A stretch of DNA of 64,000 nt from an uncultured Bacteroidales bacterium (GTDB lineage: Bacteria > Bacteroidota > Bacteroidia > Bacteroidales > P3). Position 1 is the stretch's first letter, and every line of letters begins with the position of its first letter. The notes beneath the pieces are model-generated. The model made no database searches, was not told the origin of the DNA, and worked only from the letters and a program-made list of their open reading frames with translations. Below are positions 24,012-33,857 of this stretch, piece after piece. A program made the position numbers and the translations under genes. The DNA lies in the NCBI GenBank assembly GCA_900318175.1, contig ONJQ01000029.1, positions 32,549 through 96,548 of the forward strand, read 5' to 3'.

Positions 24012-25703
24012 ATGAATGTAAAAGTACGTTTTTTGGCAGCGATAGCGGTGCTGTTAGCATTGCCGTTCGCCGCCGGGGCACAGGACAAGCCGTGTGACCC
24101 CATCAATTCACTGCCGTGGTGGGAGGACTTCCAGGCCTACCCCCACAACACTACGCCCCCTACGGAGCCAGCCTGTTGGCACTTCCAGGGCACCAACGAG
24201 CCCTCCATTGGTTCCTACAACATCAATGGCGGCTACCTGACTTGTGTGCTGGACCTCTACAGCACTGGCGAGACATGGGCAGTGCTGCAGAACCCCTTCG
24301 ACACTACGGTGTCCGTAAACCATCTGCAGGTGACCTTCAGCGCCGGTAAGTCGCGCAATGATGCCTCGCTGAATTCCGACCTGATTATCGGCATCTGCAA
24401 GAACCCCACCAACCCTGTGGGCAACTTCACCCCGCTGGACACGGTGTTGGCCATTCCTTACTGCTCGCCTGACACGATGGCGCGTTTCACGGTCGACTTT
24501 TCGGGCTACACGGACACGGGCCGTTACTTCTGCTTTTTGACCAAGCCGCTGCTGTCGTCGGGTGTGAACTTCCTGGCCATCGACAGCCTGGTGTTCAACT
24601 TTAACGACCACTGCATGGTGCCTGATCACTTCAGGGTGGGATTTGTGACCGACCAATCCGCCACCTTTGACTGGAACCAGTACAGCTCCGGCCACGCCGA
24701 TTTGGAATACAAGCGGGTGTCCGACACTGGCTGGACCACCCTGCCTGTGATGGGCCGCAGCTACACCTACACTGCTTTTGCACCCAACACGGCCTATATG
24801 GCCCGCTTGCGTCAGGACTGCTCCTTGGCCTACAACGGCTACTCTGACTGGTCCGACACTGTCTATTTCACCACCGACACCGTGCGTTGCCGCATGCCGC
24901 AGAATCTGCTCTCCACGGACATTGGCAACTCCACTGCCACGTTCCAGTGGACCACGAGCGGTTCCGCCACCTCGTGGGAGGTGCATGTGTTCAACAGCAC
25001 CTACGACCGCACCTTCACCTCCAACACCAACAGCTACACGGTGACGGGCTTGACCTACGGCACCAACTATCGCGTCTGTGTGCGTTCCATGTGCGACGCC
25101 ACCAACACCTCCGAGTGGACCGACACCATCATGTTCACCACCAGCGAGTGCTTCCCCGTCAACAATGTCGTTGCCGCCCCGCGGGTGCACGACGCTCAGA
25201 TTGACTGGACCGAGGGCACCAGCTCCACGGGTGAGTGGGAAGTGGTGTATGGTCTTGCCGGCTTTGCCGATGGCGACGAGCTGGGCTCAGTTGCCGTTTC
25301 CGGCACAGCGCATGTCGTCATCACGGATCTTGATTCCGCCACGGCCTACACCGCCAAGGTCCGCACGCTCTGTGCCGACGACCGCACCAGCGAGTTCCGT
25401 TCCGTGACCTTCACCACCCTTCCCGGCCAGCAACACGAAGGCATAGAGGTGGTGAAAGATGTGCAGGTGAAAATCTATCCCAACCCGGCAACCAGCAGTG
25501 CCACCATTGCCGTCGGCGGTGTTGGCGGGCAGGTGAATGTGGCCATCATTGCTGTTGATGGCCGCACGGTGCAGACCTTCACTAAAGACTGCCCTGCCGA
25601 CTGCGAAGTGGTTCTTGATGTCGACGGACTGACCGAGGGCACCTATCTGGTGCGCGTCAAAGGCGAAAAGTTCGAGACCGTCCAAAAACTTAATGTCCAA
25701 TAA
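24012..25703 (+). CDS. Secreted fibronectin type III protein with T9SS type A sorting domain
   Basis: I start at the ATG giving MNVKVRFLAAIAVLLALPFAAGA, a clear signal peptide; the product has 563 residues. Order: a jelly-roll/anchor-J-like domain (SLPWWEDFQAYPHN to about residue 200), three fibronectin type III-like domains (about 205-480, with repeated FAPNTAYMARLR and LTYGTNYRVCVRSMC strands), and a C-terminal sorting domain (VKIYPNPATSSATI to KLNVQ). The sorting domain sends the protein through the type IX secretion system to the cell surface. It is co-transcribed with the giant protein 20 bases downstream. Ligand unknown; adhesion is likely. Confidence 0.85.
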   Translation: MNVKVRFLAAIAVLLALPFAAGAQDKPCDPINSLPWWEDFQAYPHNTTPPTEPACWHFQGTNEPSIGSYNINGGYLTCVLDLYSTGETWAVLQNPFDTTVSVNHLQVTFSAGKSRNDASLNSDLIIGICKNPTNPVGNFTPLDTVLAIPYCSPDTMARFTVDFSGYTDTGRYFCFLTKPLLSSGVNFLAIDSLVFNFNDHCMVPDHFRVGFVTDQSATFDWNQYSSGHADLEYKRVSDTGWTTLPVMGRSYTYTAFAPNTAYMARLRQDCSLAYNGYSDWSDTVYFTTDTVRCRMPQNLLSTDIGNSTATFQWTTSGSATSWEVHVFNSTYDRTFTSNTNSYTVTGLTYGTNYRVCVRSMCDATNTSEWTDTIMFTTSECFPVNNVVAAPRVHDAQIDWTEGTSSTGEWEVVYGLAGFADGDELGSVAVSGTAHVVITDLDSATAYTAKVRTLCADDRTSEFRSVTFTTLPGQQHEGIEVVKDVQVKIYPNPATSSATIAVGGVGGQVNVAIIAVDGRTVQTFTKDCPADCEVVLDVDGLTEGTYLVRVKGEKFETVQKLNVQ

Positions 25704-25723
25704 CAGTTTAGCAAGTGATTACT

Positions 25724-28700
25724 ATGAAGAATTTATTTAGAAATATTGCGTTGCTTGCAGCTGTTGTGCTGCCATTAGCAACATGGGGACAGTCCTACCA
25801 GTCCGTTCCCTACACCACGGGTTTCGAAGGCCTCTCCACAGGCGACCAGCCTACGGGCTGGGTGGCCTACGAGAGCGTCACCACGAGCCTTGCCACCTTC
25901 CCCTGTGCTTACAACTGGTCCGGCAATGCCCGCAACGGCAGTGTGTACTATGAGTTTGAGTTCGCGTCGGGTTCGGCTGTGCGCACGCTGCTTGCAGCCA
26001 CCTGCGAGTTTGCCGACCCCAGCAATCTGATGGTGGACTTCTATGCCTCAACCATTGCCTCCTATGCTCCCACCCTGTTCGAGGTGGGTGTGATGGAGGA
26101 CACGGTCTTTGTCCCCGTGGATACGGTGACGCTGACCAATGCCGGTTCGTTCAGCTCGTCGTCCTACTACCACTACCGCGTGTATCTGGTAGAGTACACG
26201 GGTACTGGTCACCGCATTGCCTTCCGTGCATATAAAAGCGGTACGGGACAGATGACCCTGTTCCTTGACGACCTGACTGTCTCCACTGCGCCCACCTGTG
26301 CCTATATGCCCGGCACCCCGAGCGCCACGGTCGATTCCAACAGCGCCACCCTGACATGGAGTGCTCCCTCCGTCTCGGCTGGCTACTTCATCTATATGAA
26401 CAACGACAGCTCATGGTACTATTCCTCTACCAACAGCTATTCCTTCTATGCCCTCAATCCCAACACGCAGTACAGCGGTTATATCTACAACACCTGCAAC
26501 GGCAGCGACACCAGCGAGGCTGTACCCTTCAGCTTCCGCACTGCCTGCGGCATGACCGTCCTGCCCCTCGTCGAAGACTTTGAGAGTGGCGGCAGCGTGC
26601 CTCCCTGCTGGACCATCACCGAGTCCACGGGTTCCTATCCCACCGTGTATAGCAGCTATGCCCATAACGGCTCCCACTGCTTCCGCATGTATAGCACGGG
26701 TACCTATCAGTCTTTAGCCTCACCGCTCATCTACACCGACCTCAACCTCCTTCAGGTGAAGTTTTGGGCAAGGAAATCATCCACCTACTACACATCCGCC
26801 TTCGCCGTGGGTTACACCACCAGCCTTGATTCAGTAGCCAATGCTGTTTGGGTGGATACCGTTGACCTTGGCACAGACTATACTGAATACCTCTATCAAT
26901 TTGAGAATGCCCCGTCCGCCAACGGCTATATCATCTTCCGCAAGACCACCTATTCCGGCGACTACGGCTCCATCTATATTGACGACATAGAGATTTCATT
27001 AGCTCCCAGCTGCACCTCCATGCCCGGCACCCCTGTGGTTGACGCTGTCGACTCCAACAGTGCCACACTCCATTGGAACAGCGCAGCCGCTGGTGGCTAC
27101 TATGCTCTGTATGTCCAAGAGGACAACACGTGGTTCAACGTCTACGACACCTCCTACACCATCACTGGCCTCACTCCGAACACCCCCTATTCGGGCCGCC
27201 TCTACAACATCTGCCTTTCCGGCGACACCAGCAACTGCACCTACTTCAGCTTCCGCACCTCCTGTGGCGCCACTCAATTGCCCCTTGTGGAAGACTTTGA
27301 CGGCTATGGCGGTGGGTTCCCCTCCTGCTGGCGCGTCACCGAGTCCTCCGGCACATATCCCTACGTCTCTTCCAGTGCCGGTCGCAGCGGCTATGGCCTT
27401 TACAACTATGCCAGCAGTACTAACCTTTCCATTGCCTCTCCGCGCATAGAGCAGCCCATCAACACCATCGAGACCAAGTTCTGGGCACGTGAGACCGGCA
27501 ATGACAACATGCGCGTGGCTGTTGGCTATGTCACCAACCTCGACTCGGTAAGCACCAGTGCTGTGTGGGTTGACACCTTATACCTCACCACCGACTGGGC
27601 CGAATACACTACAAGCTTCGCCCACCTTACCACTGGCGACACGGGTCACGTTGTCTACCGCAAACTCTCTGGCGGATACAATTATGTCTACATCGACGAC
27701 ATCACCATCCGCGAAATCCGCAACTGTGGCTATCCTGATAATTTTGTCTCCACAGGCACTGCCTCCGGCACTATGTCCTTGGCTTGGAGCGACAGCCTCG
27801 GCTCCATGTGGGAAGTGGTGTACGGACCTGCCGGTATCAACCCCGACACCGTGCTCACCAACACGCAGACAACCACCATCCCCTCCATCACCATCATCGG
27901 TCTTGAGGACTCCATCACTTACGACTTCTACGTCCGCTCCCTTTGCTCCGGCGAGAGCAGCTATTGGCAGGGACCCATCACTGCTCGTCCCAACCTCTAT
28001 GTCATGACCGCCAACGCTGCCGACACCGTTTCCATGTGTGGCGGTACCATTGTGGACGATGGTGGCTTAGACGGCAACTACTCCTATTCCCAAAACTCCA
28101 CCCTTGTGGTGTATCCGACTGACAACACACAGACCATCCGTGTCCGTGGTAGCTACCACACCTATTCCTCCGACCCCTATTATGGTCAGCTCACCATCTA
28201 TGAGGGCGTTGGCACCACTGGCCGAGTACTCGGCTCCTTCTCAGGTCAGGACACCCTCAATGTGGCCTCTCTGCAAGGTGCTGTCACCATCACCTTCGTC
28301 TCGACGGGTTATAGCTCCTACTACACCTCTTCGGGCTACGAGCTCGGTCTCAGCTGCGAACCCATGGCCTCCTGCAACCCCGTCTATAATGTCGAGGTGA
28401 CTGACGTGGCCGGTGCTTCCGCCATCGTCAATTGGCAATATGGCACCCTCGTTACTCCCCAAAGCTTCACCGTTACCGTCACCGACACTGCACTTGGAGC
28501 TTCCACCTCCTACACTGTGGCAGACACCGTGCGCAGCTATCAGCTCAGCGGCCTCACACAGACCACTACCTACCTTGTCACCGTCACGGCCAACTGCACT
28601 GGCACCGACGTCAGCAATCCCGAGGGAGTTTACTTCACCACCACCTGCTATGTGGGTGGCGAGTTGCAAGTGGGTAACGGCAATGCCAATGCCAGCAGCT

Positions 28701-31700
28701 ACCCCATCAATACCTACTACAATTACACCCTCTGCCAGATACTCTACGACAATGTCACCGTCTCCTCACTCACCGACACCATCTTCGGAGTGAAACTCTA
28801 TCATTCCTCTGGCCCCAACACTACCCGCGATGTGGTCATCTATCTCGATACCACAAGCCGTGCCTCACTCAACGGCAACAGCGATTATGTTGCGATGGAC
28901 AGCTCCAAGATTGTCTATAGCGGTTCTCACAATGTCCACGAAGGCTGGAACACTTTCACCTTCGCTACTCCCTGGGTGCGTCCCAACACCACGACCAACC
29001 TTGTCCTCACCTTTGATGACAACACGGGTTCCTATTCCAGCACTTCCAACTGGCAGGCTACTTCTGGTCAGACGGGCACCACACTCTATGCCTATGGCGA
29101 TGGCACCAATTATGATCCCGCCTCAACCTCGATCAGTTTCAGCACTACCGACACACGTCCCAACGTTGTGTTTGTGGCTCCTTGCGCTGATGCCTCCTGT
29201 GTGCCTCCCAGTGTGACCGTCACTGGTACCAGTTCCACCAGCGTCACGCTCAACTGGGTCCCTGGCCTCACCGAGACGGCTTGGACTGTAGAGTATCGCA
29301 TGGTTTCCGATACGGCCTGGACTGTTGCGCTGGCTTCCACCACTGCACAGACCCATACCATCACCGGCCTCTATGCCAACACCGCCTACGCCTTCCGCGT
29401 GGGAAGCCTCTGCCCTGTCAGCTCCGAGGTGCCTTACACCACCGTTGCAGCCCGCACTGCTTGCGCCGTAATGAGCCGCAGTTCTCTCCCCTTGTTCGAG
29501 AACTTCGATAGCTACTCCACTGGCGACCTACCAAACTGCTGGCTTGCTCCCATGACAGGCTCCAGCTCTTCCGGATCCTTCCCCGGATGCTACAATAGTT
29601 CCTACAATGCCTATAGTGGCAACATCTATTTCGAGATGGAAAGCAGCACTGGCCAGACTGAAATCTTCGCCCTTCCCGCCATCGACACCATCGACGGCAT
29701 TGAAGTCATCTTCTACGCTGCTGGCTACAGCTACTATGCTCCCAATGCCTTCGAAGTCGGTGTTTGGGAAGGTGACTCCGTCTTCCTCCCCCTTGACACC
29801 ATTGATATTGACTACTCAGGCTATTACACCTATCGCCCCTACTACGTGCGGATCAACTATAGTGGTACCAGCAACCGCATTGCCTTCCGCACTACGGGTT
29901 CTTCCAGCTACACGCTCTTTATCGAAGACCTCACCATCCATGTGCCCAACCCCTGCGACTCGGTTTCGAACATTGTGTTTGACACCATTGGGATGAGCCG
30001 TCTCTCCATCTCCTGGACCGACACTGCTGCCACTGGCAATTACACTGTCAAGATTGGCACCACCAACAATCCCGCCGCGGCCTTCTTCACAGGCACAACA
30101 ACGTCCACACACTACACCTTCACAGGCCTCTCTGGCATCACAACCTACTATGTCTGGGTCTATGCCAACTGCTCTGTGGGTCTCAGCGATCCTGCCACGG
30201 CTTCGGCTACTACCCTGGCTTCCGACCCCCATTTCCTGCCTTACTTTAACACCTTTGAGGACACCACCGATGTCTTCTCGGTTTATCAGCTTTCCGGCAC
30301 CAATACTTGGTACACGGGTTCGGCTGTCAGCCATGACGGCAGCAGGAGCATGTACGTAACCAACGACGGTGGTACCACTAATGCCTACACCAACACCACC
30401 CAGTCTATCTCCTTTGCCGTGACCTATATCCAGATTCCTTACGACAGCTCCTATGCTATCAGTTACGATTGGCGTTGCCAAGGCGAAGGCAGTTACGACC
30501 TGATGCGTCTTGCCCTTGTCCCCGAAGGCTATGACTTCTCTTCGTCCTTCACCTCCATCAACCGCTACAGCAACACCCTTCCCACCGGCTGGATTCCTTT
30601 GGACGGAGGCAAGCGTAACCTCCGCAACACCTGGCAGCACGATGAGAACTCCGTGCGCGTTGACGCTGGCAACTACTACCTCACTCTGGTTTGGACCAAC
30701 GACAATCATTTTGGTTCCAACCCCGCAGCTGCCATTGACAACCTCTCCGTCCAGCTCCTCACCTGTCCCGCTCCCGAGGGTCTCACCGCCTCCTCTGCCA
30801 CCTCTCATTCTATCGATGTCAGCTGGTCCGCTGGGGCTGCGTCGTCGTGGATAGTGGAATATGGCGTCAGCGGTTTCACCCGCGGCATGGGAACCACAAC
30901 CACCGTTACCACTACCAACATCACACTCTCCGGCCTTGCTCCCACCACCTCCTACGACATCTATGTACGTCCCATCTGTGGTGCCACCGACTCTGGTTTC
31001 GTGGCCATGGTCAACTGCATCACTGGATGCGACAGCGTCATCAACAACTTCCCCTGGGTCGAGGACTTTGAGTATGGCATCTCCTGCTGGGAGCAGTACT
31101 TCTCCCGTGGCGACGTGGCCTGGACCACCGGCAATGGCGGCAATGCCTACGGCGGTATTCCTGGTGCTGCCACAGGTCAAAGCAATGCACGATTCACCTG
31201 CAACAGCTACAACCAGTACACCACCTACCTCATCACGCCCATGCTCAACATCCAAAGCGATGAAGAGGTCATGATGACCTTCTTCCACGCCCAGCCCGCT
31301 TGGGGCACCGACCAGGACACTCTCGCCGTCCTTTATCGCACCAGCCCCGACTCCGCTTGGCACTACCTCGCCTCTTGGAACGGAAATATCGACCATTGGC
31401 AGGCCGACACCGTCATGCTGCCCAACCCCACATCGACCTATCAAGTGGCCTTCATGGCCCACTCCGGTTTCGGTCTGGGCATCCTGCTTGACAGCATCGT
31501 CGTCTACGGCTCCGAGTCCTGCACACGTCCTATCATGGCCAATGCCAATGTCGGTTCCACCTCCGTCACAGCTACGTGGGTCAGTCCCGCCGCCACGTTT
31601 GACGTAGCCATCAAACCTGCCAATGCAAGCACCTGGCCTGCTCCCACTCGCATCACCTCCCACACCTTCACCTTCACCGGTCTCGAACCTTCGACTGCCT

Positions 31701-32596
31701 ACAACTATCGCATCCGCAGCATTTGCAATGATACCTCCTACTCCTTCTGGACAACGGTCAACTGCATCACCGATACCCTTGTGTGCTATGTGCCGGAAGA
31801 GCTTGCCATCGTCGACTACGACTTCCAGAGCGTCACCATCACTTGGGGTGCCGATGTCACCAACCATGCACTGGCCTACGTTGTCAACGTGTTCAACAGC
31901 GCTGTGCAGATGTACGACACCGTCTACAGCAACAACGCAACCATCACGGGTCTTTATTCTGACATGAACTACAATGTCCGAGTCCGTGCGCAGTGCTCCG
32001 CTGCCACCTATAGCGACTGGTGCGAGGCTCTTGTCTTCAGCACCTCATCCTGCCAGCCCGTTGCCGATGTGGCCGTCAGCGATGTGACCGACTATAGTGC
32101 CACCGTTACCTGGACACCGCAAGGTGATGCCACACAGTGGGAAGTCACCTACGGCTATAGTGGCTTCAATGAGGGCACAGGCACCTCTAAGACGGTTAAC
32201 TCACCCTCTGCTACCCTTGTGGGACTGGAGTATGATACCCCCTACGACGTCTATGTCCGTTCCCTCTGCTCCGATGAGGTGTATAGCTTCTGGTCGCAAC
32301 CCGTCACCTTCACCACTCTCCCACATGTTGGAATCAACGATGTTGCTGACGGTGTCAACTGCACCATCTACCCCAACCCCGCTACCACCGAGACCACCAT
32401 TATCATTAGTGGAGCAAACGGCACTGTCACCATCACCGTGGTCGACATGGAAGGTCGTACCGTAGCCACCGAGGATCTCACCTGCTCCGCCGACTGCACC
32501 AAGCAGATGACACTGCAGAGCCTCGCACAAGGTGCCTACTTTGTCCGTATCGTGGGTGACAACATCAACATGGTCCGCAAACTCGTGGTTCGCTAA
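25724..32596 (+). CDS. Giant secreted multidomain adhesin-like protein, T9SS type A sorting domain
   Basis: Start chosen at the ATG before KNLFRNIALLAAVVLPLATWGQ, a signal peptide; a GTG nine bases upstream is less likely. The 2290-residue protein alternates anchor-J/MAM-like modules (LPLVEDFESGG...CW patterns at about 25-190, 280-430, 530-660, 1250-1400, 1480-1680 and 1760-1920) with fibronectin type III-like modules. A CUB-like domain (CGGTIVDDGGLDGNYSYSQ) lies near residue 770. It ends in a sorting domain (CTIYPNPATTETTIIISG to RKLVVR). Threonine, serine and tyrosine are abundant. A surface adhesin or glycan/protein-binding role is inferred from architecture. The gene is C-rich at third positions. 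Confidence 0.85.
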   Translation: MKNLFRNIALLAAVVLPLATWGQSYQSVPYTTGFEGLSTGDQPTGWVAYESVTTSLATFPCAYNWSGNARNGSVYYEFEFASGSAVRTLLAATCEFADPSNLMVDFYASTIASYAPTLFEVGVMEDTVFVPVDTVTLTNAGSFSSSSYYHYRVYLVEYTGTGHRIAFRAYKSGTGQMTLFLDDLTVSTAPTCAYMPGTPSATVDSNSATLTWSAPSVSAGYFIYMNNDSSWYYSSTNSYSFYALNPNTQYSGYIYNTCNGSDTSEAVPFSFRTACGMTVLPLVEDFESGGSVPPCWTITESTGSYPTVYSSYAHNGSHCFRMYSTGTYQSLASPLIYTDLNLLQVKFWARKSSTYYTSAFAVGYTTSLDSVANAVWVDTVDLGTDYTEYLYQFENAPSANGYIIFRKTTYSGDYGSIYIDDIEISLAPSCTSMPGTPVVDAVDSNSATLHWNSAAAGGYYALYVQEDNTWFNVYDTSYTITGLTPNTPYSGRLYNICLSGDTSNCTYFSFRTSCGATQLPLVEDFDGYGGGFPSCWRVTESSGTYPYVSSSAGRSGYGLYNYASSTNLSIASPRIEQPINTIETKFWARETGNDNMRVAVGYVTNLDSVSTSAVWVDTLYLTTDWAEYTTSFAHLTTGDTGHVVYRKLSGGYNYVYIDDITIREIRNCGYPDNFVSTGTASGTMSLAWSDSLGSMWEVVYGPAGINPDTVLTNTQTTTIPSITIIGLEDSITYDFYVRSLCSGESSYWQGPITARPNLYVMTANAADTVSMCGGTIVDDGGLDGNYSYSQNSTLVVYPTDNTQTIRVRGSYHTYSSDPYYGQLTIYEGVGTTGRVLGSFSGQDTLNVASLQGAVTITFVSTGYSSYYTSSGYELGLSCEPMASCNPVYNVEVTDVAGASAIVNWQYGTLVTPQSFTVTVTDTALGASTSYTVADTVRSYQLSGLTQTTTYLVTVTANCTGTDVSNPEGVYFTTTCYVGGELQVGNGNANASSYPINTYYNYTLCQILYDNVTVSSLTDTIFGVKLYHSSGPNTTRDVVIYLDTTSRASLNGNSDYVAMDSSKIVYSGSHNVHEGWNTFTFATPWVRPNTTTNLVLTFDDNTGSYSSTSNWQATSGQTGTTLYAYGDGTNYDPASTSISFSTTDTRPNVVFVAPCADASCVPPSVTVTGTSSTSVTLNWVPGLTETAWTVEYRMVSDTAWTVALASTTAQTHTITGLYANTAYAFRVGSLCPVSSEVPYTTVAARTACAVMSRSSLPLFENFDSYSTGDLPNCWLAPMTGSSSSGSFPGCYNSSYNAYSGNIYFEMESSTGQTEIFALPAIDTIDGIEVIFYAAGYSYYAPNAFEVGVWEGDSVFLPLDTIDIDYSGYYTYRPYYVRINYSGTSNRIAFRTTGSSSYTLFIEDLTIHVPNPCDSVSNIVFDTIGMSRLSISWTDTAATGNYTVKIGTTNNPAAAFFTGTTTSTHYTFTGLSGITTYYVWVYANCSVGLSDPATASATTLASDPHFLPYFNTFEDTTDVFSVYQLSGTNTWYTGSAVSHDGSRSMYVTNDGGTTNAYTNTTQSISFAVTYIQIPYDSSYAISYDWRCQGEGSYDLMRLALVPEGYDFSSSFTSINRYSNTLPTGWIPLDGGKRNLRNTWQHDENSVRVDAGNYYLTLVWTNDNHFGSNPAAAIDNLSVQLLTCPAPEGLTASSATSHSIDVSWSAGAASSWIVEYGVSGFTRGMGTTTTVTTTNITLSGLAPTTSYDIYVRPICGATDSGFVAMVNCITGCDSVINNFPWVEDFEYGISCWEQYFSRGDVAWTTGNGGNAYGGIPGAATGQSNARFTCNSYNQYTTYLITPMLNIQSDEEVMMTFFHAQPAWGTDQDTLAVLYRTSPDSAWHYLASWNGNIDHWQADTVMLPNPTSTYQVAFMAHSGFGLGILLDSIVVYGSESCTRPIMANANVGSTSVTATWVSPAATFDVAIKPANASTWPAPTRITSHTFTFTGLEPSTAYNYRIRSICNDTSYSFWTTVNCITDTLVCYVPEELAIVDYDFQSVTITWGADVTNHALAYVVNVFNSAVQMYDTVYSNNATITGLYSDMNYNVRVRAQCSAATYSDWCEALVFSTSSCQPVADVAVSDVTDYSATVTWTPQGDATQWEVTYGYSGFNEGTGTSKTVNSPSATLVGLEYDTPYDVYVRSLCSDEVYSFWSQPVTFTTLPHVGINDVADGVNCTIYPNPATTETTIIISGANGTVTITVVDMEGRTVATEDLTCSADCTKQMTLQSLAQGAYFVRIVGDNINMVRKLVVR

Positions 32597-32694
32597 CCCC
32601 TCGGCTGCAACCACTGTTGGTGGAGAATAAAACCGAAAACTGAAAATTGAAATCTGGTACATTCAACCGTTTTCCATTTCACTTTTCACTTACA

Positions 32695-32722
32695 AAGGAG
32701 TGCCCCCGGGCACTCCTTTTTT
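32695..32722 (+). terminator. Terminator of the T9SS cargo operon
   Basis: AAAGGAGTGCCC and GGGCACTCCTTTTTT pair with a tiny C loop and a T tract. Confidence 0.85.
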
Positions 32723-32754
32723 GTCTCCCCCTCCACTCTGTCACTCTGGATTCT

Positions 32755-33825
32755 AAGGTGCCGCAGCAGTTCCCCTCTTGAGAGGGGTTAGGGGTATGAA
32801 AGAAGGAAATGTAGCATACCCCCGGCCCCTTTGAAAAGGGGAGCTCGCGGGAGCGGGTCACTGGCTATGGTGGTTGACAATGGTATTGCCTTTTTGGAGT
32901 TTCCAAAGGAGCGTCAGCCCTTCCCCTCTTGAGAGGGGTTAGGGGTATGAAGAAGAAAAAAGCCGCATACCCCCAGCCCCTTTGAAAAGGGGATCTCGCG
33001 GGAGCGGGTCACTGGCTACGGTAGTTGACAATTGAATTGCCTTTTGGAGTTTCCTGTGGTGCGTCAGCAGTTCCCCTCTTGAGAGGGGTCAGGGGTATGA
33101 AAGAAGGAAATGTAGCATACCCCCAACCCCTTTGAAAAGGGGAGCTCGCGGGAGCGGGTCGCCGACTACGGTGGTTGACAATTGAATTTCCTTTTTTGGA
33201 GCCCCCTAAGGTGCGTCAGCCCTTCCCCTCTTGAGAGGGGGTAGGGGTATGAAAGAAGGAAATGTAGCATACCCCCAGCCCCTTTGAAAAGGGGAGCTCG
33301 CGGGAGCGGGTCGCCGACTACGGTGGTTGATAATTGAAATGCCTAGCCCCTTTGAAAAGGGGAGCTCGCGGGAGCGGGTCGCTGGCCACGGTGGTTGACA
33401 ATTGAATTGCCTTTTTGGAGCCATCCTGTGATGCGTCAGCCTTTCCCCTCTTGAGAGGGGGTAGGGGTATGAAAGAAGAAAAAAGCCTCATACCCCCGAC
33501 CCCTTTGAAAAGGGGAGCTCGCGGGAGCGGGTCACTGGCTACGGTGGTTGACAATTGTATTTCCTTTTTTGGAGCCCCCTAAGGTGCGTCAGCCTTTCCC
33601 CTCTTGAGAGGGGCCAGGGGTATGAAAGAAGAAAAAAGCCTCATACCCCCAACCCCTTTGAAAAGGGGAGCTCGCGGGAGCGGGTCACTGGCTATGGTGG
33701 TTGACAATAGAATGTCTATAGGAGCCCCTTGTGGTGCGTCAGCCATTCCCCTCTTGAGAGGGGGTAGGGGTATGAAAAAGGGAAATGCAGCATACCCTCA
33801 GCCCCTTTGAAAAGGGGTGTTCATG
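32755..33825. repeat. Tandem array of hairpin-bearing ~151-bp repeats
   Basis: Seven units start with CCCCTCTTGAGAGGGG at 32772, 32923, 33073, 33225, 33445, 33598 and 33748. Each continues with a GGGGTATG...CATACCCC pair and CCCCTTTGAAAAGGGG, then GAGCTCGCGGGAGCGGGTC and a variable TGGTGGTTGACAAT stretch. The two 16-base elements can also pair with one another, giving a hairpin of about 70 bases per unit. One extra partial unit (second element only) lies near 33346. No protein is encoded. The array lies between convergent T9SS genes. Confidence 0.9.
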
Positions 33826-33857
33826 CGTGCGGGGTTAGTGCTGCAACGTTTAGGAGG

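Noticed and set aside
29816-31867. 683-residue minus-strand frame inside the giant fibronectin protein
   Set aside because: Gly/Val/Asp-rich translation typical of the reverse strand of Thr/Ser-rich genes; no motif.
32679-33810. Short Pro-rich frames (PLPPLKRG type) in the repeat array
   Set aside because: They are translations of the palindromic repeat and occur in several frames; not genes.
32755-33825. CRISPR array
   Set aside because: The repeats are long and palindromic and the intervening sequence is itself repeated, not unique spacers; no cas genes are present.
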